Positions 18,398-27,933 of a stretch of DNA of 51,084 nt are shown one piece after another. The stretch comes from Photorhabdus namnaonensis (GTDB lineage Bacteria > Pseudomonadota > Gammaproteobacteria > Enterobacterales > Enterobacteriaceae), in the NCBI RefSeq assembly GCF_001684335.1, contig NZ_LOIC01000018.1, positions 1 to 51,084 on the forward strand, given 5' to 3'. Position 1 is the first letter of the stretch. Each line of letters starts with the position of its first letter. The position numbers and the translations under genes are program-made. Below the pieces are notes generated by a model. The model saw only the letters and a program-made list of their open reading frames with translations. It was not told the DNA's origin and made no database searches.

Positions 18398-20002
18398 ATG
18401 CAATCATTATTCTCACAACATTACAGCGATGTACTTATTATCGGCAGCGGTGTCGCCGGCCTATCTCTGGCTTTACGGCTGGCCTCACAATATAAAGTCA
18501 CTGTATTAAGTAAGAGTATTCTCAGCGAAGGGGCATCCTATTATGCACAGGGCGGTATCGCCGCGGTATTTGATAAAACAGACAGTATCGAATCTCATGT
18601 TGAAGATACCCTTATCGCTGGAGCTGGACTTTGCGATAAAAGCGCTGTTGAGTTTATCACCAGCAATGCCCGTCCTTGCGTGCAATGGCTGGTTGATCAA
18701 GGTGTTATGTTCGATACAGAAACTAGCGAAGAGGGAGAAACACAATATCATCTGACCCGTGAAGGTGGTCACAGCCATCGTCGTATTCTGCATCATGCTG
18801 ATACAACGGGCAAAGAGGTAGAAACGACGCTAGTTGATAAAGCGATGTCTCATCCGAATATCACGGTGAGAGAGCGCTGCAATGCGGTTGATTTAATTAC
18901 TTCAAATAAAGCCCGGTTAGATGGTGAGAACCGAGTCGTCGGCGCTTATATCTGGAACCGTCAGCAAGAACAGGTGGAAACTTATCGCGCTAAGGTCGTG
19001 GTACTGGCAACAGGCGGGGCGGCTAAAGTCTATCAATATACGACAAATCCCGATATCTCATCCGGCGATGGCATTGCAATGGCATGGCGTGCGGGCTGCC
19101 GTATCGCCAATCTGGAATTTAACCAGTTTCACCCAACCTGCCTATTCCATCCTCAGGCACGCAATTTCTTGTTGACAGAGGCCCTGCGAGGTGAAGGGGC
19201 ATATCTGAAACGACCGGATGGTAGCCGTTTTATGCCTGATTTTGATGAACGAGCTGAACTAGCCCCTCGCGACATCGTAGCGCGAGCAATTGACCATGAA
19301 ATGAAACGCCTTGGTGCTGACTGTATGTTTCTGGATATCAGCCACAAACCAGCGGATTTCATTACCCAGCATTTTCCAATGATTTATGAAAAATTGCTGA
19401 CGCTGGGCTTTGATCTAACAAAAGAACCGATCCCAATCGTTCCTGCCGCCCATTACACTTGCGGTGGTATTGTTGTCGATCACCAGGGACGCACTGACCT
19501 CGACAACTTATATGCTATCGGTGAAGTCAGCTATACGGGCCTACACGGAGCAAACCGTATGGCGTCTAATTCTCTGCTGGAGTGTCTGGTATATGGTTGG
19601 TCTGCTGCGGAGGATATCCAACAACAGATTGAAAAAATAGGAGAAGTGCCGCAACTCCCCTTCTGGGATGAGAGCCGTGTTGACAATTCAGATGAACAGG
19701 TCGTCATTCAGCACAACTGGCATGAATTACGTCTATTTATGTGGGATTACGTCGGCATTGTGCGTACAACCAAACGCCTGGAACGAGCACTACGCCGTAT
19801 TAATATGCTGCAACAGGAAATTCACGATTATTATTCCAATTTCAGGATTTCTAACAATCTGCTGGAATTGCGAAATCTGGTGCAAGTCTCTGAATTAATC
19901 GTGCGTTGTGCGTTAGAAAGGAAAGAGAGCCGAGGTCTGCATTTCACATTGGATTATCCCGATTTACTGCCAGAGTCAAAACCAACGATTTTGACACCCT
20001 GA
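18398..20002 (+). CDS. nadB: L-aspartate oxidase
   Basis: An FAD-dependent enzyme of 534 aa from the ATG giving [13 protein letters not shown], which aligns with E. coli NadB. An upstream ATG at 18362 would add 12 non-conserved residues. The FAD-binding [17 protein letters not shown] is at the N-terminus. [21 protein letters not shown] and the active-site [13 protein letters not shown]-like segment ([13 protein letters not shown] here) are present. It oxidises aspartate to iminoaspartate, which NadA turns into quinolinate for NAD synthesis. It is transcribed away from rpoE and ended by a strong terminator. Confidence 0.98.
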   Translation: MQSLFSQHYSDVLIIGSGVAGLSLALRLASQYKVTVLSKSILSEGASYYAQGGIAAVFDKTDSIESHVEDTLIAGAGLCDKSAVEFITSNARPCVQWLVDQGVMFDTETSEEGETQYHLTREGGHSHRRILHHADTTGKEVETTLVDKAMSHPNITVRERCNAVDLITSNKARLDGENRVVGAYIWNRQQEQVETYRAKVVVLATGGAAKVYQYTTNPDISSGDGIAMAWRAGCRIANLEFNQFHPTCLFHPQARNFLLTEALRGEGAYLKRPDGSRFMPDFDERAELAPRDIVARAIDHEMKRLGADCMFLDISHKPADFITQHFPMIYEKLLTLGFDLTKEPIPIVPAAHYTCGGIVVDHQGRTDLDNLYAIGEVSYTGLHGANRMASNSLLECLVYGWSAAEDIQQQIEKIGEVPQLPFWDESRVDNSDEQVVIQHNWHELRLFMWDYVGIVRTTKRLERALRRINMLQQEIHDYYSNFRISNNLLELRNLVQVSELIVRCALERKESRGLHFTLDYPDLLPESKPTILTP

Positions 20003-20027
20003 TTTTTGCTGGCAAAACCTCTGCATG

Positions 20028-20050
20028 ACCACGCTTCGGCGTGGTTCTTT
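20028..20050 (+). terminator. terminator between nadB and trmN6
   Basis: ACCACGC-TTCG-GCGTGGT with a stable UUCG tetraloop, followed by TCTTT. The two genes converge here. Confidence 0.85.
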
Positions 20051-20069
20051 CAATAATACAATAAATAAT

Positions 20070-20804
20070 TTAACAATAGAGATAGAAATCCGTCACCAAT
20101 TGCTGAAATTCTCGCGTATATGCACCGTCTGGCTGACGAATAGTCAATTCACTGATCAAGCCAGTTTTTTCCTTACGGGAAAATGCCAATAGCATCCGAT
20201 GCAATGGCTTGCTTTGCCTGTCGCGGATATTAACCCGACGATGGGAAAACCAGCCCAAACAACATGCCATTGTTTCAAATTCCTCACCAATGGCATATGG
20301 CAATACCACACAAAACAGACCATCCGCTGTAATCAACTTCTCTGCATATTGCAATAACCGCCGGTGAGTCAGCGACCCCGTATAACGCGCCTGTTCCCTC
20401 GCCTCATTTCGACAAGCGACAGCCGGCTCAAAATAGGGAGGATTACTGACAATTAAGTCATAACATTGCGAATACTGTTCAGCGAAATCAGCAATATCCT
20501 GCTGATAAACACCTATTTTTCTCTGCCAGGGAGACTGTTCTGAATTATCTTGTGCCTGCAATGCGGCCGCTGTATCCAGCTCCACTGCGTCAATTTTGGT
20601 ATTCTCATCGGTACGCTGCGCTAACATCAACGCAATGAGCCCACTGCCACAGCCGATATCCAAAATCGCTTTTTTGTCACTCACCTGAGCCCATGCTCCC
20701 AATAAAACGCCATCAGTCCCGACTTTCATCGCACACCGATCATGACCAACAAAAAATTGCTTGAAAGTAAATCCATCCCGGCGTAAAGGTCGTTTCTGTT
20801 TCAA
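20070..20804 (-). CDS. trmN6: tRNA(1)(Val) (adenine(37)-N6)-methyltransferase
   Basis: A 244-aa SAM-dependent methyltransferase (formerly YfiC). It has the N-terminal GFTFKQFFVGHDRCAMKVG typical of TrmN6 and a SAM-binding ILDIGCGSGLIALMLA. The catalytic motif IV is SNPPYF. It methylates A37 next to the anticodon of tRNA-Val. It is divergent from srmB, the neighbour also found in E. coli. Confidence 0.95.
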   Translation of the reverse strand: MKQKRPLRRDGFTFKQFFVGHDRCAMKVGTDGVLLGAWAQVSDKKAILDIGCGSGLIALMLAQRTDENTKIDAVELDTAAALQAQDNSEQSPWQRKIGVYQQDIADFAEQYSQCYDLIVSNPPYFEPAVACRNEAREQARYTGSLTHRRLLQYAEKLITADGLFCVVLPYAIGEEFETMACCLGWFSHRRVNIRDRQSKPLHRMLLAFSRKEKTGLISELTIRQPDGAYTREFQQLVTDFYLYC

Positions 20805-20955
20805 ATTAATAACCTATATCTATTTAGCACAATAAATTTCGCTACAGGATAAGGGTTATTATGTTTCGGTAAAAGCTATCTACCTCAATTGACCGCTTTA
20901 ATATGATGAACAATACGCCCAACCTGTTTATAATCGGCGACCTAAACAGAGGTAT

Positions 20956-22305
20956 ATGATGACTGCAACAAACTTTTCTGAACTTGAGCTTGATGAACGC
21001 CTGCTTGACGCCCTGAATGATAAAGGTTATTCCCGCCCAACAGCAATTCAGGCTGCGGCTATTCCAGCCGCAATGGATGGGCGTGATGTACTAGGATCAG
21101 CGCCTACCGGTACCGGCAAAACCGCAGCTTACCTGCTGCCAGCTATGCAACATTTATTGGATTTTCCACGCAAAAAATCTGGACCACCACGCATTTTGAT
21201 CCTGACGCCTACCCGTGAACTAGCCATGCAAGTGGCAGATCAGGCAAAAGAATTCGCTGCGCATACCAATTTAGATATCGCTACCATTACTGGCGGCGTA
21301 GCCTATATGAATCACGCAGAAATTTTCAGCGAAAATCAAGATATTGTCGTCGCCACTACAGGCCGTCTGCTGCAATATATCAAGGAAGAAAACTTTGATT
21401 GCCGGGCAGTTGAAACACTGATCCTTGATGAAGCCGATCGTATGCTGGATATGGGTTTTGCCAACGATATTGAAACCATCGCGGGTGAAACCCGTTGGCG
21501 CAAACAGACCATGCTATTCTCTGCTACTCTGGAAGGGGAAGCCATTCGTGATTTTGCTGAGCGCTTACTGGAAGATCCAATTGAGATTGATGCTGAACCA
21601 TCACGCCGTGAACGCAAAAAAATCCAGCAATTTTACTACCGTGCAGACAATTTGGCACACAAAACAGCCCTGCTTTGCCATTTACTGAAACAACCCGATG
21701 TCACTAAATCCATTATCTTTGTTCGCAAACGTGAACGTGTACACGAACTTGTGGGTGAATTGCATCAAGCCGGCATTAAAGCCCGATTCCTTGAAGGGGA
21801 AATGGTACAGGCTAAAAGGACGGAAGCGGTTAAGCTCCTGAATGATGGCAGCGTCACTGTTCTGGTTGCAACAGACGTTGCTGCCCGTGGATTGGATATT
21901 GATGATATCAGCCATGTTTTCAATTTCGATTTACCGCGCACTGCCGATGTTTATCTACACCGTATCGGCCGGACAGCTCGTGCAGGTCGCAAAGGCACTG
22001 CAATTACTTTAGTGGAAGCGCATGATCATCCTTTATTAGGCAAAATCAGTCGCTATCTGAATGAACCACTAAAGTCGCGTATGGTTGATGAACTCCGCCC
22101 AACAACCAAAGCGCCAAGTGACAAAGCCCACAATAAGCCATCGAAAAAAGTATTGGCTAAACGCAAAGAGAATAAAGAGAAAAAGAAAGCCGAAGAATCG
22201 AAGAAAAAAGTCAAAATACGTCATCGGGATAGCAAAAATATCGGTAAACGCCGTAAACCTTCCGGTAATCCAAAACCGGAAGCGCCAACCAATAGCGATG
22301 CGTAA
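20956..22305 (+). CDS. srmB: ATP-dependent RNA helicase SrmB
   Basis: A DEAD-box helicase of 449 aa; the second ATG at 20959 is an equally likely start. Motif I is APTGTGKT, motif II is DEAD in ILDEADRMLDMGF, motif III is SAT, and motif VI is HRIGRTARAGR. The tail is lysine/arginine-rich (KKAEESKKKVKIRHRD). It acts early in assembly of the 50S ribosomal subunit with L4 and L24. It is followed by a strong hairpin terminator. Confidence 0.97.
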   Translation: MMTATNFSELELDERLLDALNDKGYSRPTAIQAAAIPAAMDGRDVLGSAPTGTGKTAAYLLPAMQHLLDFPRKKSGPPRILILTPTRELAMQVADQAKEFAAHTNLDIATITGGVAYMNHAEIFSENQDIVVATTGRLLQYIKEENFDCRAVETLILDEADRMLDMGFANDIETIAGETRWRKQTMLFSATLEGEAIRDFAERLLEDPIEIDAEPSRRERKKIQQFYYRADNLAHKTALLCHLLKQPDVTKSIIFVRKRERVHELVGELHQAGIKARFLEGEMVQAKRTEAVKLLNDGSVTVLVATDVAARGLDIDDISHVFNFDLPRTADVYLHRIGRTARAGRKGTAITLVEAHDHPLLGKISRYLNEPLKSRMVDELRPTTKAPSDKAHNKPSKKVLAKRKENKEKKKAEESKKKVKIRHRDSKNIGKRRKPSGNPKPEAPTNSDA

Positions 22306-22312
22306 ATCTTTA

Positions 22313-22332
22313 AACGGGCCGATTGGCCCGTT
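22313..22332 (+). terminator. terminator after srmB
   Basis: AACGGGCC-GATT-GGCCCGTT perfect stem directly after the srmB stop. Confidence 0.8.
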
Positions 22333-22384
22333 AATTATAATATGCAGTTTCGCATAGTAAGATTATTCTGTGAGTAAATAGGCT

Positions 22385-22641
22385 CCCTGCAAACGCCTCT
22401 TTATTTCTATAAATAATTCATCAGGTATTTTGCCATCCCGAGTTTTTGCAATCGATTATTTAATCGGTTTATGACAGGATTTATCTCCCATCCCAATTAG
22501 AAACTTTATTAAAATCTGCCCCTTTTGGAAAGTATTGCCGAATTAGCCCATTTATATCCTCATTCACCCCTTTTTCCCAGAGGAATAAGGATTAGCTAAA
22601 TGAATATTTGTATTTAATTTTTTGCTAATAATTTTGTAGGG
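22385..22641 (-). pseudogene. IS30-family transposase, C-terminal relic
   Basis: Translated on the minus strand in shifting frames, this stretch gives pieces typical of the C-terminal half of IS30-family transposases. In order they are KKLNTNIHLANPYSS, LWEKGVNEDINGLIRQYFPKG, and VINRLNNRLQKLGMAKYLM. The pattern ADPYSSWERG(x)NENxNGLLRQYFPKG and LNxRPRKxLG is diagnostic of the family. At least two frameshifts and stop codons separate the parts, and neither the N-terminal half nor inverted repeats are visible. It lies in the gap between srmB and the accessory genes that follow, marking past insertion activity. Confidence 0.7.
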
Positions 22642-22746
22642 CGGATGCTCTTTACACCTGTAACTCACACTACACTGACTGGCGATCCAAATGGTCCAGA
22701 TACAACATGGCTGGGGAGAACAGAGAGTATTAGAGTTTCATAAACA

Positions 22747-23265
22747 CTATTTGTAGACATTCTTGGTCCTATTTCTGTACCAAGGAATAAAAAGATTTAG
22801 CGTTCCGCCCCAGAAAATACCGTCAAGCACACCATTGCTAAAGCCAAAAAACAGATTGAAATGTAACGAATGCAACAACGCAGGGTGAATACTTAACATA
22901 GCCGTAATAATAAACTTAACGATAAATGTGATAACAATCAGCGTCAGCGTTAACGAAGTGCCAGGACGGATGATTAAATCACTGCCTGCTTTTTCACGTA
23001 ATCTTGGTTGAGAGCGCCACAGACACCATCCTATTACAATCCCGACGAGTAAACCCACCATCATCGTTATCAAAGCTAAGTCTGAGAATGTAGTTTCATA
23101 AATGACGCTATATACTCCCCAGACTAGGAATACTATTGGTAGTAAGAAAAGGCGATCAATTCGCATTTCACGATCATACAAGGCATTGATCCCGCGCTTG
23201 ATGAGAAAAGCAAAAAGAATCCAGACCCATATTGGGGTATCTTTAATAATGGTAGTCAGTGACAT
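22747..23265 (-). CDS. small integral membrane protein, function unknown
   Basis: A 172-aa protein with four or five predicted membrane helices. They lie around residues 12-24, 37-58, 65-85, 107-125 and 135-155. The basic loop RSQPRLREKAG lies between helices three and four. It resembles DUF1453/DUF6622-type membrane proteins in size and layout; I do not recognise a specific function. The ATG has an AAGGAAA site six bases upstream. It is the last gene of a minus-strand run after an MFS exporter and a truncated aminotransferase. It has no obvious partner here. Confidence 0.7.
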   Translation of the reverse strand: MSLTTIIKDTPIWVWILFAFLIKRGINALYDREMRIDRLFLLPIVFLVWGVYSVIYETTFSDLALITMMVGLLVGIVIGWCLWRSQPRLREKAGSDLIIRPGTSLTLTLIVITFIVKFIITAMLSIHPALLHSLHFNLFFGFSNGVLDGIFWGGTLNLFIPWYRNRTKNVYK

Positions 23266-23299
23266 GTTATTTTCCTTTCATATTTTGCGAGTAAGAAGA

Positions 23300-23536
23300 C
23301 TACGCTGTAGAAATAGTTTTTTGCTTGTTCCTGTAATGATTTCTCAGTAAAGCATCTGTACCAGAATTGAGTGCGATGGCATATGCTCCTCCACAACATT
23401 GTGACATCCATTTTTCTAATCTTGAAACCTCTTCACCAAGCACAAAATCACCGGTTGTCAAAACATTTTGCCATTGCTTGAAAATTAGTTCGGACAACTC
23501 GATAGCCTGCTCTTGAATATTGTTACATTTAATCAT
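23300..23536 (-). pseudogene. truncated DegT/DnrJ/EryC1-type aminotransferase
   Basis: A 78-codon ORF whose residues 25-65 match the N-terminal end of PLP-dependent sugar aminotransferases. It reads GDFVLGEEVSRLEKWM...YAIALNSGTDALL; the SGTDAL loop binds the PLP phosphate in this family. Full enzymes have ~370-400 residues, so the rest, including the catalytic lysine, is missing. Beyond ALNSGTDALL the sequence turns unrelated. It lies directly downstream of an MFS exporter gene. This suggests a former amino-sugar or antibiotic biosynthetic cluster that has been deleted. Confidence 0.75.
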
Positions 23537-23547
23537 GTTATTGCCTT

Positions 23548-24762
23548 TTAAATTTTCCGAGTGACAGCAGCAAGTGCGATGGCAGTGATTCCAATAGCAC
23601 TAATGATTGCAGTCAATGTTAGTGTTTCAGAATATCCCACCGTTGCACCGATGATTCCTGCTCCAAGATAAATGAATGGGTGTGCACCACTGGTAACAAA
23701 AGTATCTACCGCTACAACTTTTCCAAGGTCTTTTTCCGGAGAGAGGGTTTGCATAGCAGTGGCCCAACCAGTAAGCCAAGATGCCTCAGCAATCCCAACA
23801 AACATTGCCCCCAAAATGACCATCCAAGCGAAGCCCCCCATACCCAATAAAAGCATTGCACTACAAAGAAATAAACCACAGATCACGGCAAGTCGTATTA
23901 GACGCTGGTGACCAGCGGTAAGTACTGTGATAACAGATCCAATACATGCACCAGCTCCCGAAGCTGCTAGACAAAACCCCCACATCGTATCGCTGAATCG
24001 ATCACTGATTGCGTATGGAGCGATGACTAAGAAAATAGGGAAGCACAACACATTCAGGATCAATGTCGCGATAAACCCGAGTAACAATACAGAGTTACCA
24101 GTAATGACTGTAATACCGTTCAATACCTCACGTATAGAGAATTTATCATCGGAACCACGAATTCCTATATCAGGTATCAGGGCAGTAAAAAAAGCTGCTG
24201 CGAAAAATGTAATACCATCAACCAGTATTCCCCATGCTGGTTCCCACAATATGATCATCACTCCTACTGTGGCCGGAAAGACTACTGCCACAAAGTTATC
24301 TACAAAATTCATGGCTCCATTTCCTGCCACTAAGGCTTGCTTGGGTAGCAAGTTTACAAGCAGAACTTGAGCGCATGGGCGAGAGACGCCAATGCCAATT
24401 CCAAATATTAAATAGGCAAGTACTAATCCCCACCACGGAGCGTTTAACACAAGTAACATAGTTGCAGCAACTTGCGCCAACCCTCTGGCAGTATCTGTCG
24501 CAATGAGAATGTGTTTTGGTGACTTTCTGTCTGCTAGCAGACCTCCAGCGACAGCCCCAATGACCGTCCCTAATCCTACCGCAGCCATGACGACACCAAA
24601 AACCTCCCCGCTAAGTTTGGCATGAATCAACGCAACAGGAAGGGCAGCTAAACAGACTGCATCACCAACCATTGACAAACCTTGACCAATAAGCAATTTC
24701 CGGAATGATGAGGAGCGTAATGCCTCGGAATAAGGTGATGCTCGTTCAGCGAATGAAGTCAT
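23548..24762 (-). CDS. MFS exporter (MFS_3 / EntS-like)
   Basis: A 404-aa transporter from the ATG giving MTSFAERASPYSEALRSSSFRKLL. The start is chosen for its GGAG site; the longer reading frame upstream encodes another gene's tail in a different frame. About 12 membrane helices are visible. The motif GLLADRKSPKHILIATD between helices 2 and 3 is the MFS signature A (GxLaDRxxxkxxl). The family includes EntS (enterobactin export) and macrolide efflux proteins. It is flanked by two truncated enzyme genes, so it is probably the surviving exporter of a lost biosynthetic cluster. Substrate unknown. Confidence 0.85.
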   Translation of the reverse strand: MTSFAERASPYSEALRSSSFRKLLIGQGLSMVGDAVCLAALPVALIHAKLSGEVFGVVMAAVGLGTVIGAVAGGLLADRKSPKHILIATDTARGLAQVAATMLLVLNAPWWGLVLAYLIFGIGIGVSRPCAQVLLVNLLPKQALVAGNGAMNFVDNFVAVVFPATVGVMIILWEPAWGILVDGITFFAAAFFTALIPDIGIRGSDDKFSIREVLNGITVITGNSVLLLGFIATLILNVLCFPIFLVIAPYAISDRFSDTMWGFCLAASGAGACIGSVITVLTAGHQRLIRLAVICGLFLCSAMLLLGMGGFAWMVILGAMFVGIAEASWLTGWATAMQTLSPEKDLGKVVAVDTFVTSGAHPFIYLGAGIIGATVGYSETLTLTAIISAIGITAIALAAVTRKI

Positions 24763-24962
24763 TTGTTTCTCCGCAAATATAAATACGTCCATCAGGACAA
24801 CATTCGGTAGTGAGTTTCTTCCCTCCACAGTAGATGTCAATGATCCCATCTGCAAGTACACTAACCATAAGTCGTTGCCCACAGAAATAAAGTCTTTTCT
24901 CAGCGACACGTAGCCCAGCTAAGCCTTCAACAAGCCCTTGCCATGCACTCGCATAAGCTGAA
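24746..24962 (-). pseudogene. 3' fragment of an unidentified enzyme gene upstream of the MFS exporter
   Basis: An open frame with no start runs on the minus strand from about 24962 to a TGA at 24746. It encodes YASAWQGLVEGLAGLRVAEK, then LYFCGQRLMVSVL and finally ICGETNDFIR. It overlaps the MFS start by 17 bp, the typical spacing of coupled genes in one operon. Upstream of 24962 the sequence turns into AT-rich non-coding DNA, so the 5' part is lost. I could not assign a family from this tail alone; it is recorded as a decayed cluster member. Confidence 0.55.
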
Positions 24963-25642
24963 AGATGTAATTAAACTATTCAAAATAGAGATTTCATATA
25001 ATTAAATAAGACTTGGCGGATTCGACTAATAAGTTAATTTTTTCTACCTTTAATTTAAATTAAAGTCAAAATCAAATAAATATAAATTATTTTTCTGAGA
25101 TAAAGATCAATGAAAATTTAAACAAGTGAATATTATTTAATGTTAATTACGAGTTCCATTATTTATTTTTCATAAAAACATGCCACATCAAAAAATTAAT
25201 TCACCCCTATTAGTAATAAACAAATATTTTCTCGAAAAAATAAATAACTCAAAATATTACGCCAAACAACTTACCATAACAATTATGTCATCTTGTTTTT
25301 CCAGACTAGGTATCAAAATACTGTCTCCATAAATTTCTTCACTTTTCATAATCATTACCACATATGACAACACAAGCGATCAAAATTAACGATTTCGCTT
25401 AATAAAATCAGATAAAATATCATAGCAATGTAGATATCATTTATCGTGCAAGCCCACTATGAGACACCAAAACATCTTTAAAGGAATATATAAAGAAACA
25501 CTGGGTTTTAAACATTGTTTATTAAGGAAAATAAATTAATATAAATATTCATAAAATGCGATAATACATGGTGATTTTTAAATTGTTCCTAATGCTCCAA
25601 CCCTCAATTACTGATTTAATTTATTGATCTTTAATGAAAAAT
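24963..25642. other. AT-rich gap without recognisable gene
   Basis: About 680 bp, strongly AT-rich, with no ORF I would support on either strand. It begins where the truncated enzyme gene breaks off, so it may include a deletion or rearrangement joint. Confidence 0.5.
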
Positions 25643-25662
25643 AACGGGCCAAATAGCCCGTT
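25643..25662. terminator. hairpin after the ankyrin/lipase operon
   Basis: AACGGGC-CAAATA-GCCCGTT lies 6 bp beyond the stop codon of the minus-strand ankyrin gene. T/A-rich flanks on both sides mean it could serve either strand. Confidence 0.7.
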
Positions 25663-25668
25663 TTTATC

Positions 25669-26256
25669 TTATTTCGAATAATATTGGCTGATTTGCCGAG
25701 CTTTCAGCCAATGATTAACCTCATCATATCCCGCTTGCATCTCACGGCTCCGCGCTTTTAGCGGTGTGAGATTGAGATACACCTGGAACGTTGATTGTTG
25801 CTTATTTTGCAATTGAGGATCAGCGCCTGACTTCAACAATATCAGCACCAATTCCGGCGAATTAATTTTGGCTGCAATATGTAACGGAGTATCTCCAATC
25901 CGATTCGCCTGATTGAGATTAGCACCGGCGGCCAACAGTAATTCAACCTGCATTTTTCTCCCTACCTGAACCGCAACATGTAAAGGCGTTGCTAAGGTTA
26001 TGGGATGTATAATATTCACATTCGGCGCGACTGATAATAAAGATTTGAGATAATCAGGATTGCCAATTTTTGCAGCCGTATGTAAAGCACTTTCTTGTTG
26101 CAAACCAAGTTGAGCAGGATTAGCGCCCTCCTTCAGCAAATTATTAACATCATCCATTCTCTGGTTGAATATCGCCCATTGTAACGGAGTGATATCTTCT
26201 CCACTCCGCTGACAATTCGGTTCCGATTCAGAATCAATTATTTCACCGATTTTCAT
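25669..26256 (-). CDS. ankyrin-repeat protein, possible immunity partner of the lipase
   Basis: The protein is 195 aa from the ATG at 26256, with an AGAGG site upstream. It has about four ankyrin repeats between residues ~25 and 165, recognisable by LQWAIFNQRMDDVNNLLKEGANP, ALHTAAKIGNPDYLKSLLS, TPLHVAVQVGRKMQVELLLAAGANLN and TPLHIAAKINSPELVLILLKSGADP. There is no signal peptide or membrane segment, so it is cytoplasmic. It is encoded 15 bp downstream of a lipase and surely co-transcribed. Ankyrin proteins next to lipase effectors often act as immunity proteins; that role here is inference. Confidence 0.85.
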   Translation of the reverse strand: MKIGEIIDSESEPNCQRSGEDITPLQWAIFNQRMDDVNNLLKEGANPAQLGLQQESALHTAAKIGNPDYLKSLLSVAPNVNIIHPITLATPLHVAVQVGRKMQVELLLAAGANLNQANRIGDTPLHIAAKINSPELVLILLKSGADPQLQNKQQSTFQVYLNLTPLKARSREMQAGYDEVNHWLKARQISQYYSK

Positions 26257-26271
26257 CACACCTCTTTTTAA

Positions 26272-27288
26272 TTATGCGGAAACACTCAGATCTGATTCAT
26301 TAAGCATGACTAAAGATTTTTCTTGCTGTTCATCATTTAAAGACGACCAAGGTTTGTATATTGTTAATAATTCCAACATCTTTTTAAGAGAATGTGCTTT
26401 GAATCCACGTATCAGATTATTAGGAAACCCTTGATCTGATTCTCCTGAATCCTCATTATATTTCAGTAAGATTTTATGTCCTATTGGCTGAGATACTGGC
26501 AGTTTCTGTTGTAATACATCAAGCACATCATGCTCCACAACATAATGACGCACCAATCCATTTTCAGCGATAGCTCTACCCTCTTGAGGTGAAAGACCCA
26601 AATTTTTCATTATATTGTCAGAAACACCGGCTGAATTAAATATTACCGCAGGCTTTCCAACTGATAATGCGGCTGTCGCTGCTAATCCACCTCCCAAAGA
26701 GTGCCCAGTAAATAATAAGTTTTCGCCAAATGCCATTCTGGCAGCACGAGCTAAGTCAATGGCTTGGTGATATTGAGCTTCATCAAATCCAAAACCTTGT
26801 CGTAAATTAGTTAATATATCCTTCAAATCATTAGTGCCCACAAAAGCAACTATATAGAGATCATCATTCCGATAAATACCTGCCTGAAAGCCTGTTGTTT
26901 CATCCCTTAAATTTGCCGGTTCTATTCCTGCCTTTAATAATTCATCATCAGAAAGACGAACATAATCACCTATTCCCATAGTGGTGCGTATGTAGACATC
27001 ATCAGAGATTAAGGTCAACATATAATCAATTTCATGCGATTGTTTACCACTAATTTGCTCAGACTTAATTCCGGTGATTGACTTTAAATTAATGTTAATA
27101 CTCTGCTCATTAATTAATGATTGATAGACTCTATTATTTTGTTTAGTTGTTTCCGAGAGGGAAAAAACTTCAGTGGTCGCTTTTTTAATATTCTGGTCTG
27201 GAACAGAAGACGGTGTAACACGTTGAAGATTATTTAAAACGGGAAAACTTGAATCGACTGATAGATTCATTTCAATTGATAAACTCAT
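26272..27288 (-). CDS. class 3 lipase / phospholipase-type putative effector
   Basis: A 338-aa alpha/beta hydrolase of the Lipase_3 type. The nucleophile elbow is GHSLGG with S197. Likely acid and base are D254 or D257 (VEHDVLDVL) and H271 (PIGHKILLK). VAFVGTNDLKDILTNLRQGFG (around residues 148-167) is the typical strand-loop before the lid. The first ~85 residues are low-complexity and lack a Sec signal, so export, if any, would use another route such as T6SS or tailocin-like particles. Its ATG has an AGGGGAA site. It is followed in one operon by an ankyrin-repeat protein. The pair resembles Photorhabdus Pdl-type lipases, but substrate and secretion are not shown. Confidence 0.8.
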   Translation of the reverse strand: MSLSIEMNLSVDSSFPVLNNLQRVTPSSVPDQNIKKATTEVFSLSETTKQNNRVYQSLINEQSININLKSITGIKSEQISGKQSHEIDYMLTLISDDVYIRTTMGIGDYVRLSDDELLKAGIEPANLRDETTGFQAGIYRNDDLYIVAFVGTNDLKDILTNLRQGFGFDEAQYHQAIDLARAARMAFGENLLFTGHSLGGGLAATAALSVGKPAVIFNSAGVSDNIMKNLGLSPQEGRAIAENGLVRHYVVEHDVLDVLQQKLPVSQPIGHKILLKYNEDSGESDQGFPNNLIRGFKAHSLKKMLELLTIYKPWSSLNDEQQEKSLVMLNESDLSVSA

Positions 27289-27933
27289 AAAATTCCCCTA
27301 AAGATAGCTGAAAATAATCGACTATTTAATTAGTACAACTCATCTATCGGCAGGGAATGCCATAAAGTTAAATTAATGTTTAAATTATGTTAACGAAATT
27401 AATCAACTGTGATTCTTCTCTCTAATAACAGAGAAATTTCTACCTATTATTTGTCAATAAATAGCCAGAAAAGAGTCAAAGTGAACTGAGTGCTTACAAC
27501 AAGTATTGTTTTGGGTTTATACGATATTCAAACGATCCAGCTTATCCTTAACCACAATCTGGCCCTTCACGGCATTGAATACCCGTAATCACTTCCATCT
27601 ATACGTTCGCACAATAAACCAAATTATCAATGATTTATCTCGGTTATTTGGTCAGGCCAATATGTCGCATTCCTATCTACTCACACAAATGAGGATGCTA
27701 TTGATTCAGAACAGTTAATTTCATATAGTTACTATAAAACATATTGCTACCTTATGTTTTAAATAAGTTTCTATAGCTAACCACAAAGCAATTCTTTGGA
27801 TAAATTTTCAAAAATACTTTACAGCATTGAAATAGTGATCAAGAAATTAGTTTTAATGTGCATCGAAGGTTTTCCTCTGATTTTGTAATCGGTAAGCTAA
27901 CATCCATTTGGTAATCTATAAAAAGGATTTACT
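27289..27933. other. intergenic region between lipase operon and ung
   Basis: About 645 bp. A 70-codon plus-strand ORF at 27506 lacks a ribosome-binding site and looks like chance. The last ~100 bp should hold the ung promoter; the lipase promoter must lie at the left end. Confidence 0.45.

Noticed and set aside
22747-27288. A new defence system between srmB and ung
   Set aside because: The genes are a membrane protein, an exporter, truncated enzymes and a lipase/ankyrin pair. None has nuclease, helicase or sensor domains typical of phage defence.
27506-27718. 70-codon plus-strand ORF before ung
   Set aside because: No ribosome-binding site, no recognisable motif, composition looks like chance. 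The opposite strand gives only a 23-residue protein-like scrap that I could not place.
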